Source: Rhizobium herbae | Lineage (GTDB): Bacteria > Pseudomonadota > Alphaproteobacteria > Rhizobiales > Rhizobiaceae | DNA length: 64,000 bases | Assembly: GCF_019511375.1 (NCBI RefSeq) | Contig: NZ_JAEUAO010000001.1 | Coordinates: 434,001 to 498,000, forward strand | Reading direction: 5' to 3' | Shown here: one piece after another, positions 34,678-45,000 of the stretch | How the letters are laid out: every line of letters starts with the position of its first letter | How positions within the stretch are numbered: position 1 is the stretch's first letter | The notes under the pieces: model-generated | What the model saw: only the letters and a program-made list of their open reading frames with translations | Told to the model about the DNA's origin: nothing | Databases searched by the model: none | Translations under genes and position numbers: made by a program

Positions 34678-36357
34678 TTACCGGTCGCGAAAGCGGTTGG
34701 TGATCGGGTAGCGGCGGTCGCGGCCGAAATTCTTCCTTGTGATCTTCACCCCCGGCGCCGACTGGCGGCGCTTGTATTCGGCGATATAGAGCAGATGCTC
34801 AATCCTGTGCACGGTCGCCTCGTCATGGCCGCGCGCAACGATCTCCTCGGTACTCATCTCCTTTTCGACGAGGCATTCGAGAATGTCGTCAAGCACCGGA
34901 TAGGGCGGCAGTGAATCCTGGTCGGTCTGGTTCGGGCGCAGTTCTGCCGACGGCGCCTTGTCGATGATGTTCTTCGGGATGACCTCGCCGGAGGGACCGA
35001 GCGCACCGGGCGGCACCGTCGTATTGCGCCAGCGCGCCAGGCTGTAGACCTGCATCTTGTAGAGGTCCTTGATCGGATTGAAGCCCCCGTTCATGTCGCC
35101 GTAAAGGGTTGCATAGCCGACCGACATTTCCGACTTGTTGCCGGTCGTCACCACCATCGAACCAAACTTGTTGGAAAGCGCCATCAGGATGGTTCCGCGG
35201 GTGCGGCTTTGCAGGTTTTCCTCGGTGATGCCCTGCTCCGTACCCTCGAACATCTCCGAAAGCGCGCCCAGGAAGCCCTGCACCGGTTCCTCGATCGGCA
35301 CGACGTCATAGCGGCAGCCGAGCGCCTTGGCGCATTCCTCCGCATCCTTGAACGAATCCGAGGACGTATAGCGGTAGGGCAGCATCACCGTGCGCACCCG
35401 CTCCTCACCGAGCGCATCGACCGCAAGTGCCGCACAGATCGCCGAGTCGATACCGCCCGAGAGGCCGAGCACGACGTTCTTGAACCCGTTCTTGTTGACG
35501 TAGTCACGGAAGCCGAGCATGCAGGCGCGGTAGTCCGCCTCCTCCTGCTGCGGCAGACGCGACATCATTCCTTGCGGGCAAACCCAGCCCTCACTGGTCC
35601 GGCTCCATTCGGAGACGGATATGCCCTCTTCGAACTGGCTCATCTGGAAAGCGAGCTGCCGATCGGCATTGAAGGCGAAGCTCGCGCCATCGAAGACCAG
35701 CTCGTCCTGGCCCCCGAGCTGATTGGCGAAGATCATCGGCAGGCCGGTCTCAATCACCTGGCGGAGCACGACCTGGTGGCGCACGTCGATCTTGCCGCGA
35801 TAATAGGGCGAACCGTTGGGCACGAGCAGCATTTCTGCGCCGCTTTCCGCCAGCGTTTCGCAGATCCCCATGTCGTTCCAGATTTCCTCGCAGATCGGAA
35901 TGCCGAGCCGCACGCCGCGAAAATTGACCGGTCCCGGCATCGCGCCCTCGGTAAAGACCCGCTTTTCGTCGAATTCGCCGTAATTCGGCAGATCGACCTT
36001 GTCGCGAACGACCAGAACCTGTCCGCCGTCGAGAACGGCGACAGAGTTGTGGCGCCCCGTTTCGCCCTGGCGCGGAAAACCGACGATGACACCCGGCCCG
36101 CCATCCGCCGTGTCGGCGGCAAGCGCATCGACCGCCTTCTGGCATGCCTTGAGAAAGGCCGGCTTCAGGACCAGATCCTCCGGCGGATAGCCCGAGATGA
36201 AGAGTTCCGTCAGGAGAAGCAGGTCGGCCCCGCTGCGGGCCGCGTCGGCGCGCGCCTCGCGTGCTTTCGCTAAATTGCCGGCGACATCGCCGACAGCCGG
36301 GTTGAGCTGGGCAACGGCGATGCGGAACGTGGTCGAAATGGTCTTTTGCGCGGTCAT
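34678..36357 (-). CDS. nadE: Glutamine-dependent NAD+ synthetase
   Basis: A 559-residue two-domain enzyme for the last step of NAD synthesis, amidation of nicotinic acid adenine dinucleotide. Residues about 10-260 are a nitrilase-fold glutaminase with the catalytic Glu (LLTELFISGYPPEDL), Lys (RDKVDLPNYGEFDEKR) and Cys (PICEEIWND). Residues about 280-559 are the synthetase with the ATP loop LGLSGGIDSA and TTGNKSE. It has the standard length for the glutamine-dependent type. The start is ATG 36357; a TTG one codon earlier is in frame. The propeller gene follows closely in the same direction. Confidence 0.96.
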   Translation of the reverse strand: MTAQKTISTTFRIAVAQLNPAVGDVAGNLAKAREARADAARSGADLLLLTELFISGYPPEDLVLKPAFLKACQKAVDALAADTADGGPGVIVGFPRQGETGRHNSVAVLDGGQVLVVRDKVDLPNYGEFDEKRVFTEGAMPGPVNFRGVRLGIPICEEIWNDMGICETLAESGAEMLLVPNGSPYYRGKIDVRHQVVLRQVIETGLPMIFANQLGGQDELVFDGASFAFNADRQLAFQMSQFEEGISVSEWSRTSEGWVCPQGMMSRLPQQEEADYRACMLGFRDYVNKNGFKNVVLGLSGGIDSAICAALAVDALGEERVRTVMLPYRYTSSDSFKDAEECAKALGCRYDVVPIEEPVQGFLGALSEMFEGTEQGITEENLQSRTRGTILMALSNKFGSMVVTTGNKSEMSVGYATLYGDMNGGFNPIKDLYKMQVYSLARWRNTTVPPGALGPSGEVIPKNIIDKAPSAELRPNQTDQDSLPPYPVLDDILECLVEKEMSTEEIVARGHDEATVHRIEHLLYIAEYKRRQSAPGVKITRKNFGRDRRYPITNRFRDR

Positions 36358-36646
36358 CAAACAGGCCCGTACTGAATTTTCCTATCGCGGATGCAGCAAC
36401 AACCGCGCAGAGATATCTAACGCATTCCGCGCCAAAAAAACCCGTGCCTGTCGTGAAAATGGAAAAAAAGCGTCCGCGTTGATTTCAGTCCGTTGACACA
36501 ACCACATGGCGCGTCGGCACGCGGTTTTCACGCCAGGGAACCCCTAAAAATTGCGCCAGCAAGCCTTAACACACTCATTCATCCCCCGTTCAACATGACG
36601 CCTGTATGACATTGAGACGACAGTTTTATGAAAATTGGAGAAGGCC
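36358..36646. other. Divergent promoter region between nadE and the LTA-type gene
   Basis: 289 AT-richer bases between divergent genes. No terminator or dyad of note was seen. A TTGACA hexamer occurs at 36493 on the plus strand, but no -10 box at proper spacing could be matched. Confidence 0.4.
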
Positions 36647-38587
36647 TTGGCCAGTTTCGAATCGGCAGTGCGCGCTGCCACCGCCACCGAGGTCTACGGC
36701 CCGCAAATCGCTTTCGGCGCCCGCTACAACAGGGCGCTGTCGATCGCGGGCCGCCTTTCCCTATCTCTGCTTCTGTCTATGGCGCTGATCTTCGCGATCG
36801 AATGGATCACCCGCGATTCGGCGTCCGAGTCGCTATCGTACTTCCTTGATCCGATGCGCCCGGCCTGGACGACGGCCGGCATTTTCTTCCTCCTCTTTCT
36901 TGCAGTCGATGCTGCGTTCGGACGGGAAAACTACAGCGTCATCCTGATTGCGCCGCTGGCGCTGATCCCGGCTCTGGTCAGCCGCCAGAAGCAGATTTTC
37001 CTCTCCGACCCGCTCTATCCGACAGACTTCTTGTTCGGCCGACAGATCATGGAACTGATGCCCGTTCTGGTGCGGGACCGCCCCTGGACCGCGGTCGGCA
37101 TCGTCATCGGTCTCGTCGTCTCGATCACTGGCCTGATCTGGCTTTCCCATTTTGCCTGGCGGCGTTTTCCGGTGATGACGCGCCGCCAGCGGCTGACCCG
37201 GCTGGCGGTGGCCCTGCCGCTGCTCGCGTCCTTCTACCACATCATGGACTACAACAATTTCTCGTGGATCCGTGACCGGCTGAAGGTCATTCCGATCATG
37301 TGGGACCAGACGGAAAACTATCGCCACAACGGCTTCGTCATGGCTTTCGCCCTCAACCTGCCGATGGCCAACGTCACGGCACCGGCCGGCTATATGGCCG
37401 ATGCCATCGACAAGATCCCGACGAAGCCGGTGCCGGCCGGAACGACGCATCGCGGCAAGCCGGATGTCATCGTGCTGATGAGCGAGTCCTTCTGGGATCC
37501 GACGCGCCTGCCGAACGTCAAGCTGTCGCCCGATCCGATGCCGACCATTCGCAAGATGCAGTCCGGCAACGTGTTCTCGCCGGAGTTCGGCGGTATGACC
37601 GCCAATGTGGAATTCGAAGCACTGACCGGCTTTTCGAATGCCTTCCTGCCCTATGGCAGCATTCCCTACCAGCAGTACATCCGCAACCCGATCCCGTCGC
37701 TTGCCACCTTCTTCCGTGGCGAAGGATATGTTGCGCGTGCCGTTCATCCGTTCCAGAAATGGTTCTGGAACCGCAGCGCCGTCTACAAGGCCTTCGGCTT
37801 CGAGCAGTTCAAATCCGAAGAGAACATGCCGGTGATGCAGAAGCGCGGCATCTTCGCCTCGGATGAATCGCTGACCAAGGAGATCATCCGCCAAGCAGAT
37901 CAACTGCGCGATCCGTTCTTCTTCTTCACCGTCACGCTGCAGGGCCATGGCCCCTATGAAGCCAACCGCTACGCAAGGAATACCATCAAGGTCGAAGGAA
38001 ACCTTCCGGAGGCCGACAGGCAGGTCCTGGCGACCTATGCGCAAGGTATCAAGGAAGCCGACGACAGCCTGAAGATGCTGATGAAATGGGCGAGGAAGCG
38101 CGACCGCGAGACGATCATCGTGCTTTTCGGCGACCATCTGCCGCCGCTAAACACGGTCTACCCGAACACCGGCTACATGAACGACGTCACGGCCTCGCGC
38201 AAGGGCTCGCTCGAGCAGATGAAGGACCAGCACGAGACACCGTTGGTCGTCTGGTCGAACAAGACCGGCCCGGTCAAGGATATCGGCACGATCAGCCCGG
38301 CCTTCCTGTCCTATCATATCCTCAAGCAGGGCGGCTTCGAGCATCCCTATTACACGGGTTTCCTCGGCAACGTCTTTGACCAGTATCACGTCATCGATCG
38401 CTATATGCTCATAGATGACGCCGGCAAGGACACCGCCGCATGGTCGCGGCAGAAGACCACGCCGCCCCTTATCCGCGACTATCGCTTCCTGCAGCACGAC
38501 ATGATGTTCGGTAAGCGGTTCGGAACCGACCGGTTCTTCCAGTCGCACGCGGATCTGTTTGCGAACGCCATTGCGGCTGCTCCCTAG
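36647..38587 (+). CDS. LTA synthase family phosphoglycerol transferase/sulfatase
   Basis: A 646-residue membrane enzyme of the LtaS/OpgB type. It has about five N-terminal transmembrane helices (residues 35-210) and a large periplasmic alkaline-phosphatase-fold domain. Metal and nucleophile motifs are seen: VLMSESFWD, FGGMTANVEFEALTGF (with the candidate catalytic Thr), HPFQKWFW and FGDHLPPL. In Gram-negatives these enzymes put phosphoglycerol on periplasmic glucans or envelope glycolipids; cyclic glucans are a likely target in rhizobia, but this is inference. The start is most likely TTG 36647, 6 bases after GGAGAAGG; a TTG at 36635 has no such site. It stands alone on the plus strand. Confidence 0.85.
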   Translation: MASFESAVRAATATEVYGPQIAFGARYNRALSIAGRLSLSLLLSMALIFAIEWITRDSASESLSYFLDPMRPAWTTAGIFFLLFLAVDAAFGRENYSVILIAPLALIPALVSRQKQIFLSDPLYPTDFLFGRQIMELMPVLVRDRPWTAVGIVIGLVVSITGLIWLSHFAWRRFPVMTRRQRLTRLAVALPLLASFYHIMDYNNFSWIRDRLKVIPIMWDQTENYRHNGFVMAFALNLPMANVTAPAGYMADAIDKIPTKPVPAGTTHRGKPDVIVLMSESFWDPTRLPNVKLSPDPMPTIRKMQSGNVFSPEFGGMTANVEFEALTGFSNAFLPYGSIPYQQYIRNPIPSLATFFRGEGYVARAVHPFQKWFWNRSAVYKAFGFEQFKSEENMPVMQKRGIFASDESLTKEIIRQADQLRDPFFFFTVTLQGHGPYEANRYARNTIKVEGNLPEADRQVLATYAQGIKEADDSLKMLMKWARKRDRETIIVLFGDHLPPLNTVYPNTGYMNDVTASRKGSLEQMKDQHETPLVVWSNKTGPVKDIGTISPAFLSYHILKQGGFEHPYYTGFLGNVFDQYHVIDRYMLIDDAGKDTAAWSRQKTTPPLIRDYRFLQHDMMFGKRFGTDRFFQSHADLFANAIAAAP

Positions 38588-38724
38588 CTAGGCATTTCCC
38601 AGCCCGCAGGCCTGGTCCGCGTTGGAAAGGTCGTCGATGTGTCAGAGGCGGCGACCGGCGGCAATTCTTCCACGGCGGCGCGTTGGAGTTCGTGACGCAA
38701 CGATGTTGATCGGTACGGTCGCGG

Positions 38725-39009
38725 CTAGGATCCGGCTACACCGTTGGTGGGGACAAGCCGCGGTACTTTTTCGACGTCGGAAAACCGGTGAACGGCACCG
38801 GCATTGACCAGGCCGTTCAATGCCTGCTGCATCAGCTCGACGCCGTTGGCGAAGACATCGGTCGGCATGATGATCCGCTGGCGGAAAACCGGTTTCGGAT
38901 TGTTTTCTCCGTCCTTTTCGGTGGCCGAAAGGCTCATCATATCGATCCTGACGATCGAGTTGGTGATGGTGATTTCACCGATGCCGTCGACGTACAGTTC
39001 GCTGCTCAT
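38725..39009 (-). CDS. Small protein encoded downstream of the giant mosaic protein
   Basis: A 94-residue protein, start ATG 39009 with an excellent GGAGGA 6 bases upstream. A possible beta-strand-rich start (ELYVDGIGEITITNSIVRIDMMSL) is followed by a helix (FANGVELMQQALNGLVNAGAV). No signal peptide or Cys. It lies 51 bases after the stop of the giant gene in the same direction, so the two are probably co-expressed and functionally linked. I do not recognise the family. Confidence 0.7.
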   Translation of the reverse strand: MSSELYVDGIGEITITNSIVRIDMMSLSATEKDGENNPKPVFRQRIIMPTDVFANGVELMQQALNGLVNAGAVHRFSDVEKVPRLVPTNGVAGS

Positions 39010-39060
39010 CGGTTCCTCCATCAGTCACGCGACCGTCAGGCCTTTTCCATGAAAACGCCC

Positions 39061-42000
39061 CTACGCCGCCAACTGCGGCCTGAACGCCACATCGACATAG
39101 TAGTTGCTGCTATTGTAGCTGTTCGTCGGGAACAGCCCGGCCGAGCCGTAGGCATAGACGCCGTTGCCGCCGCTGAGCGCCGATGACAGCCCGTGCAGAT
39201 TGCCGTTCGAGACCTGTGAACCAAAGAAGTTGCCGGTCGCCGAATAGAACCCATTGGTGCTGTAGGAGACGACATAGGTCGTGTTTGCCTGGATCGCCAC
39301 CTGCTGGGCAAGACTGACCGATTGCCAGCCGCTCGAGCTTTCGTTCGTAAAGTTTGCGCTCGCGAGCAGCGTGCCCGTCGACGTCCAGAGATATCCGGTA
39401 TGCGGGCCCGTGTTGCTTGGGCCCTTGTAGAAGCGGAACCCGGTAATCCAACCGGCAACATCCGCCTGGAACTTCATGCCCAGATTGACATCGCCCGGGT
39501 CGTTTTCAGTCACGGTCGTCGGCGTGGCGCTCGACGAGAACAGGTTCTGTTCATCCTGCGGAACGACATTGAGCGAGACAAGGCCCGTGTCGGTTCCGCC
39601 CTGTCCGTCTGAGACCGAGTAGGTAAAGCTCGCGGCACCGGTGTAGCCGTTCGTCGGCGTGAAGGTGACGGTGTTCGACTGGCTGTTGAAGGCAACGCTG
39701 CCGTTCACCGCATTTCCGACACCGGTAATGACTATCGGATCGCCATTCGGGTCACTGTCATTGGCAAGCAGTGTGCTCGCCTGAACAGTAAAGGCCGTGT
39801 TGGCTTGAGTCGAGAACCCGGAATCGTCCAGTGCGACAGGGCTGAGGTTTCCCGTCGCCTGTTCGTAGAGCACATCCACCCAGTAATTCGTTGCGCTGTA
39901 GGTCGCAGACGGGAAAAGTCCGCCCGCGCCATAGGCATAGACGCCGTTGCCGCCGCTCGACGCACTGGACGGCGCCGACAGCGGGCCGTTCGTGTAGCTC
40001 GTGGCGAAGAAATTCGGCGTCACCCCATAGAAGCCATTGGAATGATAGCTGGCAACGTACGTCGTGCCTGCGGAAATCGACACCGGCTGGGCGAAGGTCA
40101 CGGTCTGCCAGCCGCTGGCGCTCTCGTTGGTAAATGTTGCGGACGCAAGCAGATTGCCACCGCTGGTCCACAACGAGCCGGTATGCGTGCCGGTATCCTG
40201 GGCGCTCTTGTAGTAGCGCAATCCGGTTATTAAGCCGGCCGACGAGGCGACGAATTTCACTCCCAATTCCACGGCCTCGGGGTCGTTGACGGAAGTGACG
40301 CTGGGCGCATTGGACGGAGAGAACAGGTTCACCGTCGTCTGCGATTGGCCGACCGTCAGGCTCACGACTGCGGATGCCGTTCCGCCCCGGCCGTCCGATA
40401 TGTTGTAGGAGAAGCTTGCAGGCCCGATATAGCCCGAAGTCGGCGTGAACGTCACCGAATTGGTCTGGTTGTTGAACGCCACCGTGCCGTTTGTGGCACC
40501 GCCCACACCGGTGATGGTCAAAGGATCGCCGTCGGGATCATTGTCGTTGGCAAGCAGTGTCGCTGCGGCAATGTTAATCGAGTTGCTGTTGGAGACTGTA
40601 AAGCCGTTGTCGTTGCTGGCGACTGGCACGGTGTTGGCAGTCGAGCGCTTGTAGACGACGTCGACCCAATAGTTGGAGGCCTGGAAGCTGCTCGTCGGAA
40701 ATGCGGTGCCAGACGAATAGGTATAGACCCCGTTTCCGCCGCTTGTCGCGGAGGAAGGAGCCGTCAGCGATCCGTTGACCTTCGCGCTGTTGAAATAGTT
40801 CGCGGTGGCCGCATAGACCCCGGTCGTGTGGTAGGAGGCGACATAGGTCGTCCCCGCCGTGATCGCAACCGGATTCGAGAAGGTGGCGGTCTGCCAGCCG
40901 CTGGTAGACTCGTTGGTGAAGTTGACGGTGGCGAGCAGCGTGCCCGTCGACGACCAAAGCGAGCCTGTATGCGCTCCGGTCGCATTCGCCGGCTTGTAGA
41001 AGCGTATGCCCGTGATCGTCCCAACGACGGATGCGGTGAACTTCATTCCAAGCTCCAGCGGTGCGTTATCGACGACCGCCGCCCCTGTGGGCCCCTCGGT
41101 CCACTGGAACAGCGAGACGCCGGCCGGGTCCTGTTCGACCGTCAGGGTCACATTGGCGGTCGACGTGCCGCCGCGCTGATCCGAAACCGTGTAGGTGAAG
41201 CTTGCCGGCCCACTATAGCCGGCGTTCGGCGTGTAGATGACATTGCCCGTCTGCGTGTCGAGCGCCACGGTCCCGTTGGTCGCATTGCCGACCGCGCTGA
41301 CGGTCAGCGGGTCGTTGTTCGGATCCGTGTCGTTCGCCACAAGTGCCGTGAAGGAGATTGGGAGCATCCCGTCCTTGCCGACCGAGAACCCCGAATCGGC
41401 GACCGCCGTCGGTGCCTGGTTGGGATCGGGCGTGAAAACGACATCGACCCAGTAATTTGCGTTGGAACTGTTACCCGGAAATACACCGTTGTTGTCGGCA
41501 CTGTACGCATAGACGCCGCCGCCGGGTTGAACATTGAGCAGGCCGTTCGTGTAGCTTGACGAGAAATAGGTATCGCTCGACGAATAGTATCCACCGGTAT
41601 GGTAGGACGCCACATAGGTCGTTCCGGGAGTAATCCGCACGGGATTCGAGAACGTTACCGTCTGCCACCCCGTTATGGATTCGCCGGAGGACGTGCCGGT
41701 GGCTATCCGCGTCCCGGTGGATGTCCACAGGCTGACGACGTGCTGGCCGACATTGTAGAAACCCTTGTAGAACCGAATGCCGTTGATAACGCCGTCCGTC
41801 GCCGCCTGGAAGCGGACGCCGAGTTCCACGCCGTCGCGATCGAGATTGGTTTCCACCTGCGGTTTGCTGGCAAGGGTCCAGAGGCTCGACGTCGAAGGCA
41901 GGTTGACCGTGACCTGTCTACTCGCCGAAGGATTGCCCAGGTTGAGGCTGTCGTCCACGGCGCGCGACATGATGCTGTAGGTTCCGGACGCCTGCACGAC

Positions 42001-45000
42001 CCAGCTGTAGCTCCAGCTTTCGCGGCCGGTTGCCTTCCACCAGCTCTGGCCGCCGTCAAGCGACACCTCGACGCCCGCGACGATGCCGCCGCCGGTATCC
42101 TGTGCGGTGCCGGTGACCGTGACCTTCTGCCCTTCGACGAAGCTCGCGCCCACGCTCGGAGAGGTGATGGTCGAGGTCGGCTTGAGGGTGTCGGTCGATT
42201 GCGTCGCCAGGATCAGGCTTGCGTCGAGCGTTCCGGGCTGAATGCCCATGTCGGCGAACATGTTGACCATCGCCTGCTGGACGTTCGGATCGGTTGGCGT
42301 GGCCGCGCCCTCATGGTTCGAATCAAGACCCCATGACCAGAAGACGGTACCCGCACCGAAGACGAGCGCGCCGCTCTCGGCCCGGTACATGGTCAGGCTG
42401 TGGTTCACGGTGGCGGGCCCGATCGACGTGCCATAGTCGCGCAGATAGGTATCGACCGAAACCGTCGATAGCGACATGTTGATCAGCCCGGCGGGCCGGT
42501 AACCGTTCTCGACGTCGGAATCCCACTCGTATCCCAGCAGGTTCTGGACGAGAGAGAAGGTCTGGCCCGGTTGCAAGTCGTCAACGTCGGTATTGCGCCA
42601 GAACCGAAGGTTGGAATAGTCGTAAGGGATCGTGATCGTGTCGAGCCGGTAGCTGTCGACCGTGAACATGGTGCCGGTGAGCGAGTTTTCCGGCTCCTGA
42701 CCGGGATCGGCAAATCGCGGGTCTCGCCAGGTACCGGTACCCGTCGAGGTTGGGTCGGGTGTCCCGCCCCAGGTTTCCTTGTAGCAGACCATGGTGCGGT
42801 AAGGCGTACCATTGCCGTCGATGCTGGTTTCCCAGCGAACCTTCCAGTAGACTTCGTTGCCGCTCCAGAAGGCAAGGTCGACGCCCGCGTCGCGCGCCGC
42901 TTCGACGTTGGTGCGCTGCTCGGCCGACCAGTACTCGTCATGACCGACCGAAAGATAAGCCTCGTGATTGAGCAACAGGCTTCCGCTTCGCGTCGCATCG
43001 ACGCCGGAGATGTAGGAGACGTCGTAGCCGTTCTGCTCGAGCCAGCGGATCGCCGAATGCTCCGCCCCGAAGATGAAGTCGTGCGTCCCGCCCTTCACGC
43101 TCGTGTTGGTGACGAACGGACGATTGTAGCTCACCGCGGTGGCACGGCCGATCGAGTTTACCCCGCAGCCGCAATTGGGCGGCAGATAGCCGATCAGATT
43201 GGCGGGATCGACCGGCACGTCGCCGAAATAGAGGCTCGCCCCACCCCATTCATTGTAGGCCTGCCAGGTGGTGTCTGACGTCTGGAAGACGATATCGCTG
43301 GCCGCACTGTCATCCCGGACAATGAAGGGGATGTGGCTGGCGCCCACGGTCCCGTCCTCGCGGACGAGCTTGGCGATGTAAACGCCGGAGACGGCATCGA
43401 AGGGAATAGCCCAACTCGCCGAGACTGCCCAGTTGCCCGCGTCGATCAGGCCGCGCGACATGTCGACGATCGGATGTGGCTGGACCTGCGCGGATGCGAG
43501 ATTGACGTCAACGGTGGCCACCTTGCGGGCTCCGTCGCCGCCGTAATAGCCGAGCCGGTAGATATCGATCCGGTAGTTGGTCGAATCGGTCGCGATCTTG
43601 AAACTGACCGTCTGGCCGATATTCGTGCTGATCTCGGTTGCAAAGCCCTGGATGTTGCCGTCGCCATCACCATCGATGCCCCATTCGCTGACAGGGTTGC
43701 CCTGCTTCTGGTTTTCCAGGACAATCTTGTTCGTAGTGGTTGGGGCCGGGTTGAGCTGGCTTGCAGTGCGCGTTCCATCGGAAAACTGGAAATTCTCGAC
43801 ACCGGTGACTGTGTCTGCTCCGTCTGGAGAGCCGCTGCGGGTGTCTGCAATCGTGTAAGTGACCCCCGAAAGCGAGATCGTATAGTTCGCCCGCGCGCCG
43901 CTGAAGATCACGGTGTCACCTGTTCCGGCCCCGCCATCGATCGTATCATTGCCGCCGCCGCCGTTAAGCGTGTCGTTTGCGGACCCGCCGGTGAGCACAT
44001 TGGCGCCACTGCCGCCTGTCAGGCTGACGGCCGCACTCGATCCGCTCGCATTGACGTTCTCAAAGCCGGTCGTATTGGCCGTATCGCCGGAACTCTGGTC
44101 GACGGACGACAGGTTGATCGTTGCTGCACCGTTGACCAGCAGCGTATCGATGTCGGCCCCGCCGGCGATCGACACGTCCGAGCCATCATAGGTGATCATG
44201 TCATTGCCTGCGCCACCGTTGAGCGTGTCGGCGCCGGCTGCGCCGACTATCGTATCGGCTCCGCCGCCACCGGTAAGGACGTTGGCATTGCCGTCGCCGG
44301 TGAGGCTGACGGCCGCGCTTGAGCCGCCTGCATTCACGTTCTCAAAGCCGGTCGTGTTCGCGGTATCGCCGGAACTCTGGTCCGCAGACGCGAGATTGAT
44401 GGCTGCCGCTCCGGTGACCACCAGGGTGTCGGTGTTTGTCCCGCCGGCGATAGACACATCCGAGGCGTCATAGGTGATCGTATCGTTGCCTGCCCCGCCG
44501 CTTAGGGTGTCGGCTCCGCCGCCGCCGACGATCGTGTTGCCCCCGGACCCGCCGGTGACCGTGTCGGCCTGAGCGCTACCGGTAATCGCGATCGCTTCGC
44601 TCTGGCCGCCCAGCGTGATCGTGACGCCGGTTGCGGCGCCTGAGGCCGAGATCGCTTCGACGCCCTGGATCGATCCATCCGTCGCGCCAAGCGTATTTAG
44701 GTCGCTCGATGTCGAGGTCAGGTTGATTGTATCGCCGGTTCCAGAGCCGAGATTGACCGTGCCGGAGCCGATGAGGATCGCATTCAACTGGGCGCCGCTG
44801 AGCGTCACCGTATCGGTGCCGGACGTACCGGTGAGGTTACCGGTTTCGACATTGTCGACTGTCGGCATGGTGAGCGCCGAGATGTTTCCGCTCGCCCGGA
44901 CGTTCAGCACGTCTGTCGTCAGCAAGCCGCTGCCGAGATTGATCGTGGCAAATCCGGCCCATTGCGACGCGGTCATCGTGACGGTATCGCTGCTCGTACT

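Noticed and set aside
40345..43278. Plus-strand frames of up to 404 codons opposite the giant mosaic gene
   Set aside because: They are mirror frames of the repeated DUF4082 and cadherin-like modules and carry no domain of their own.
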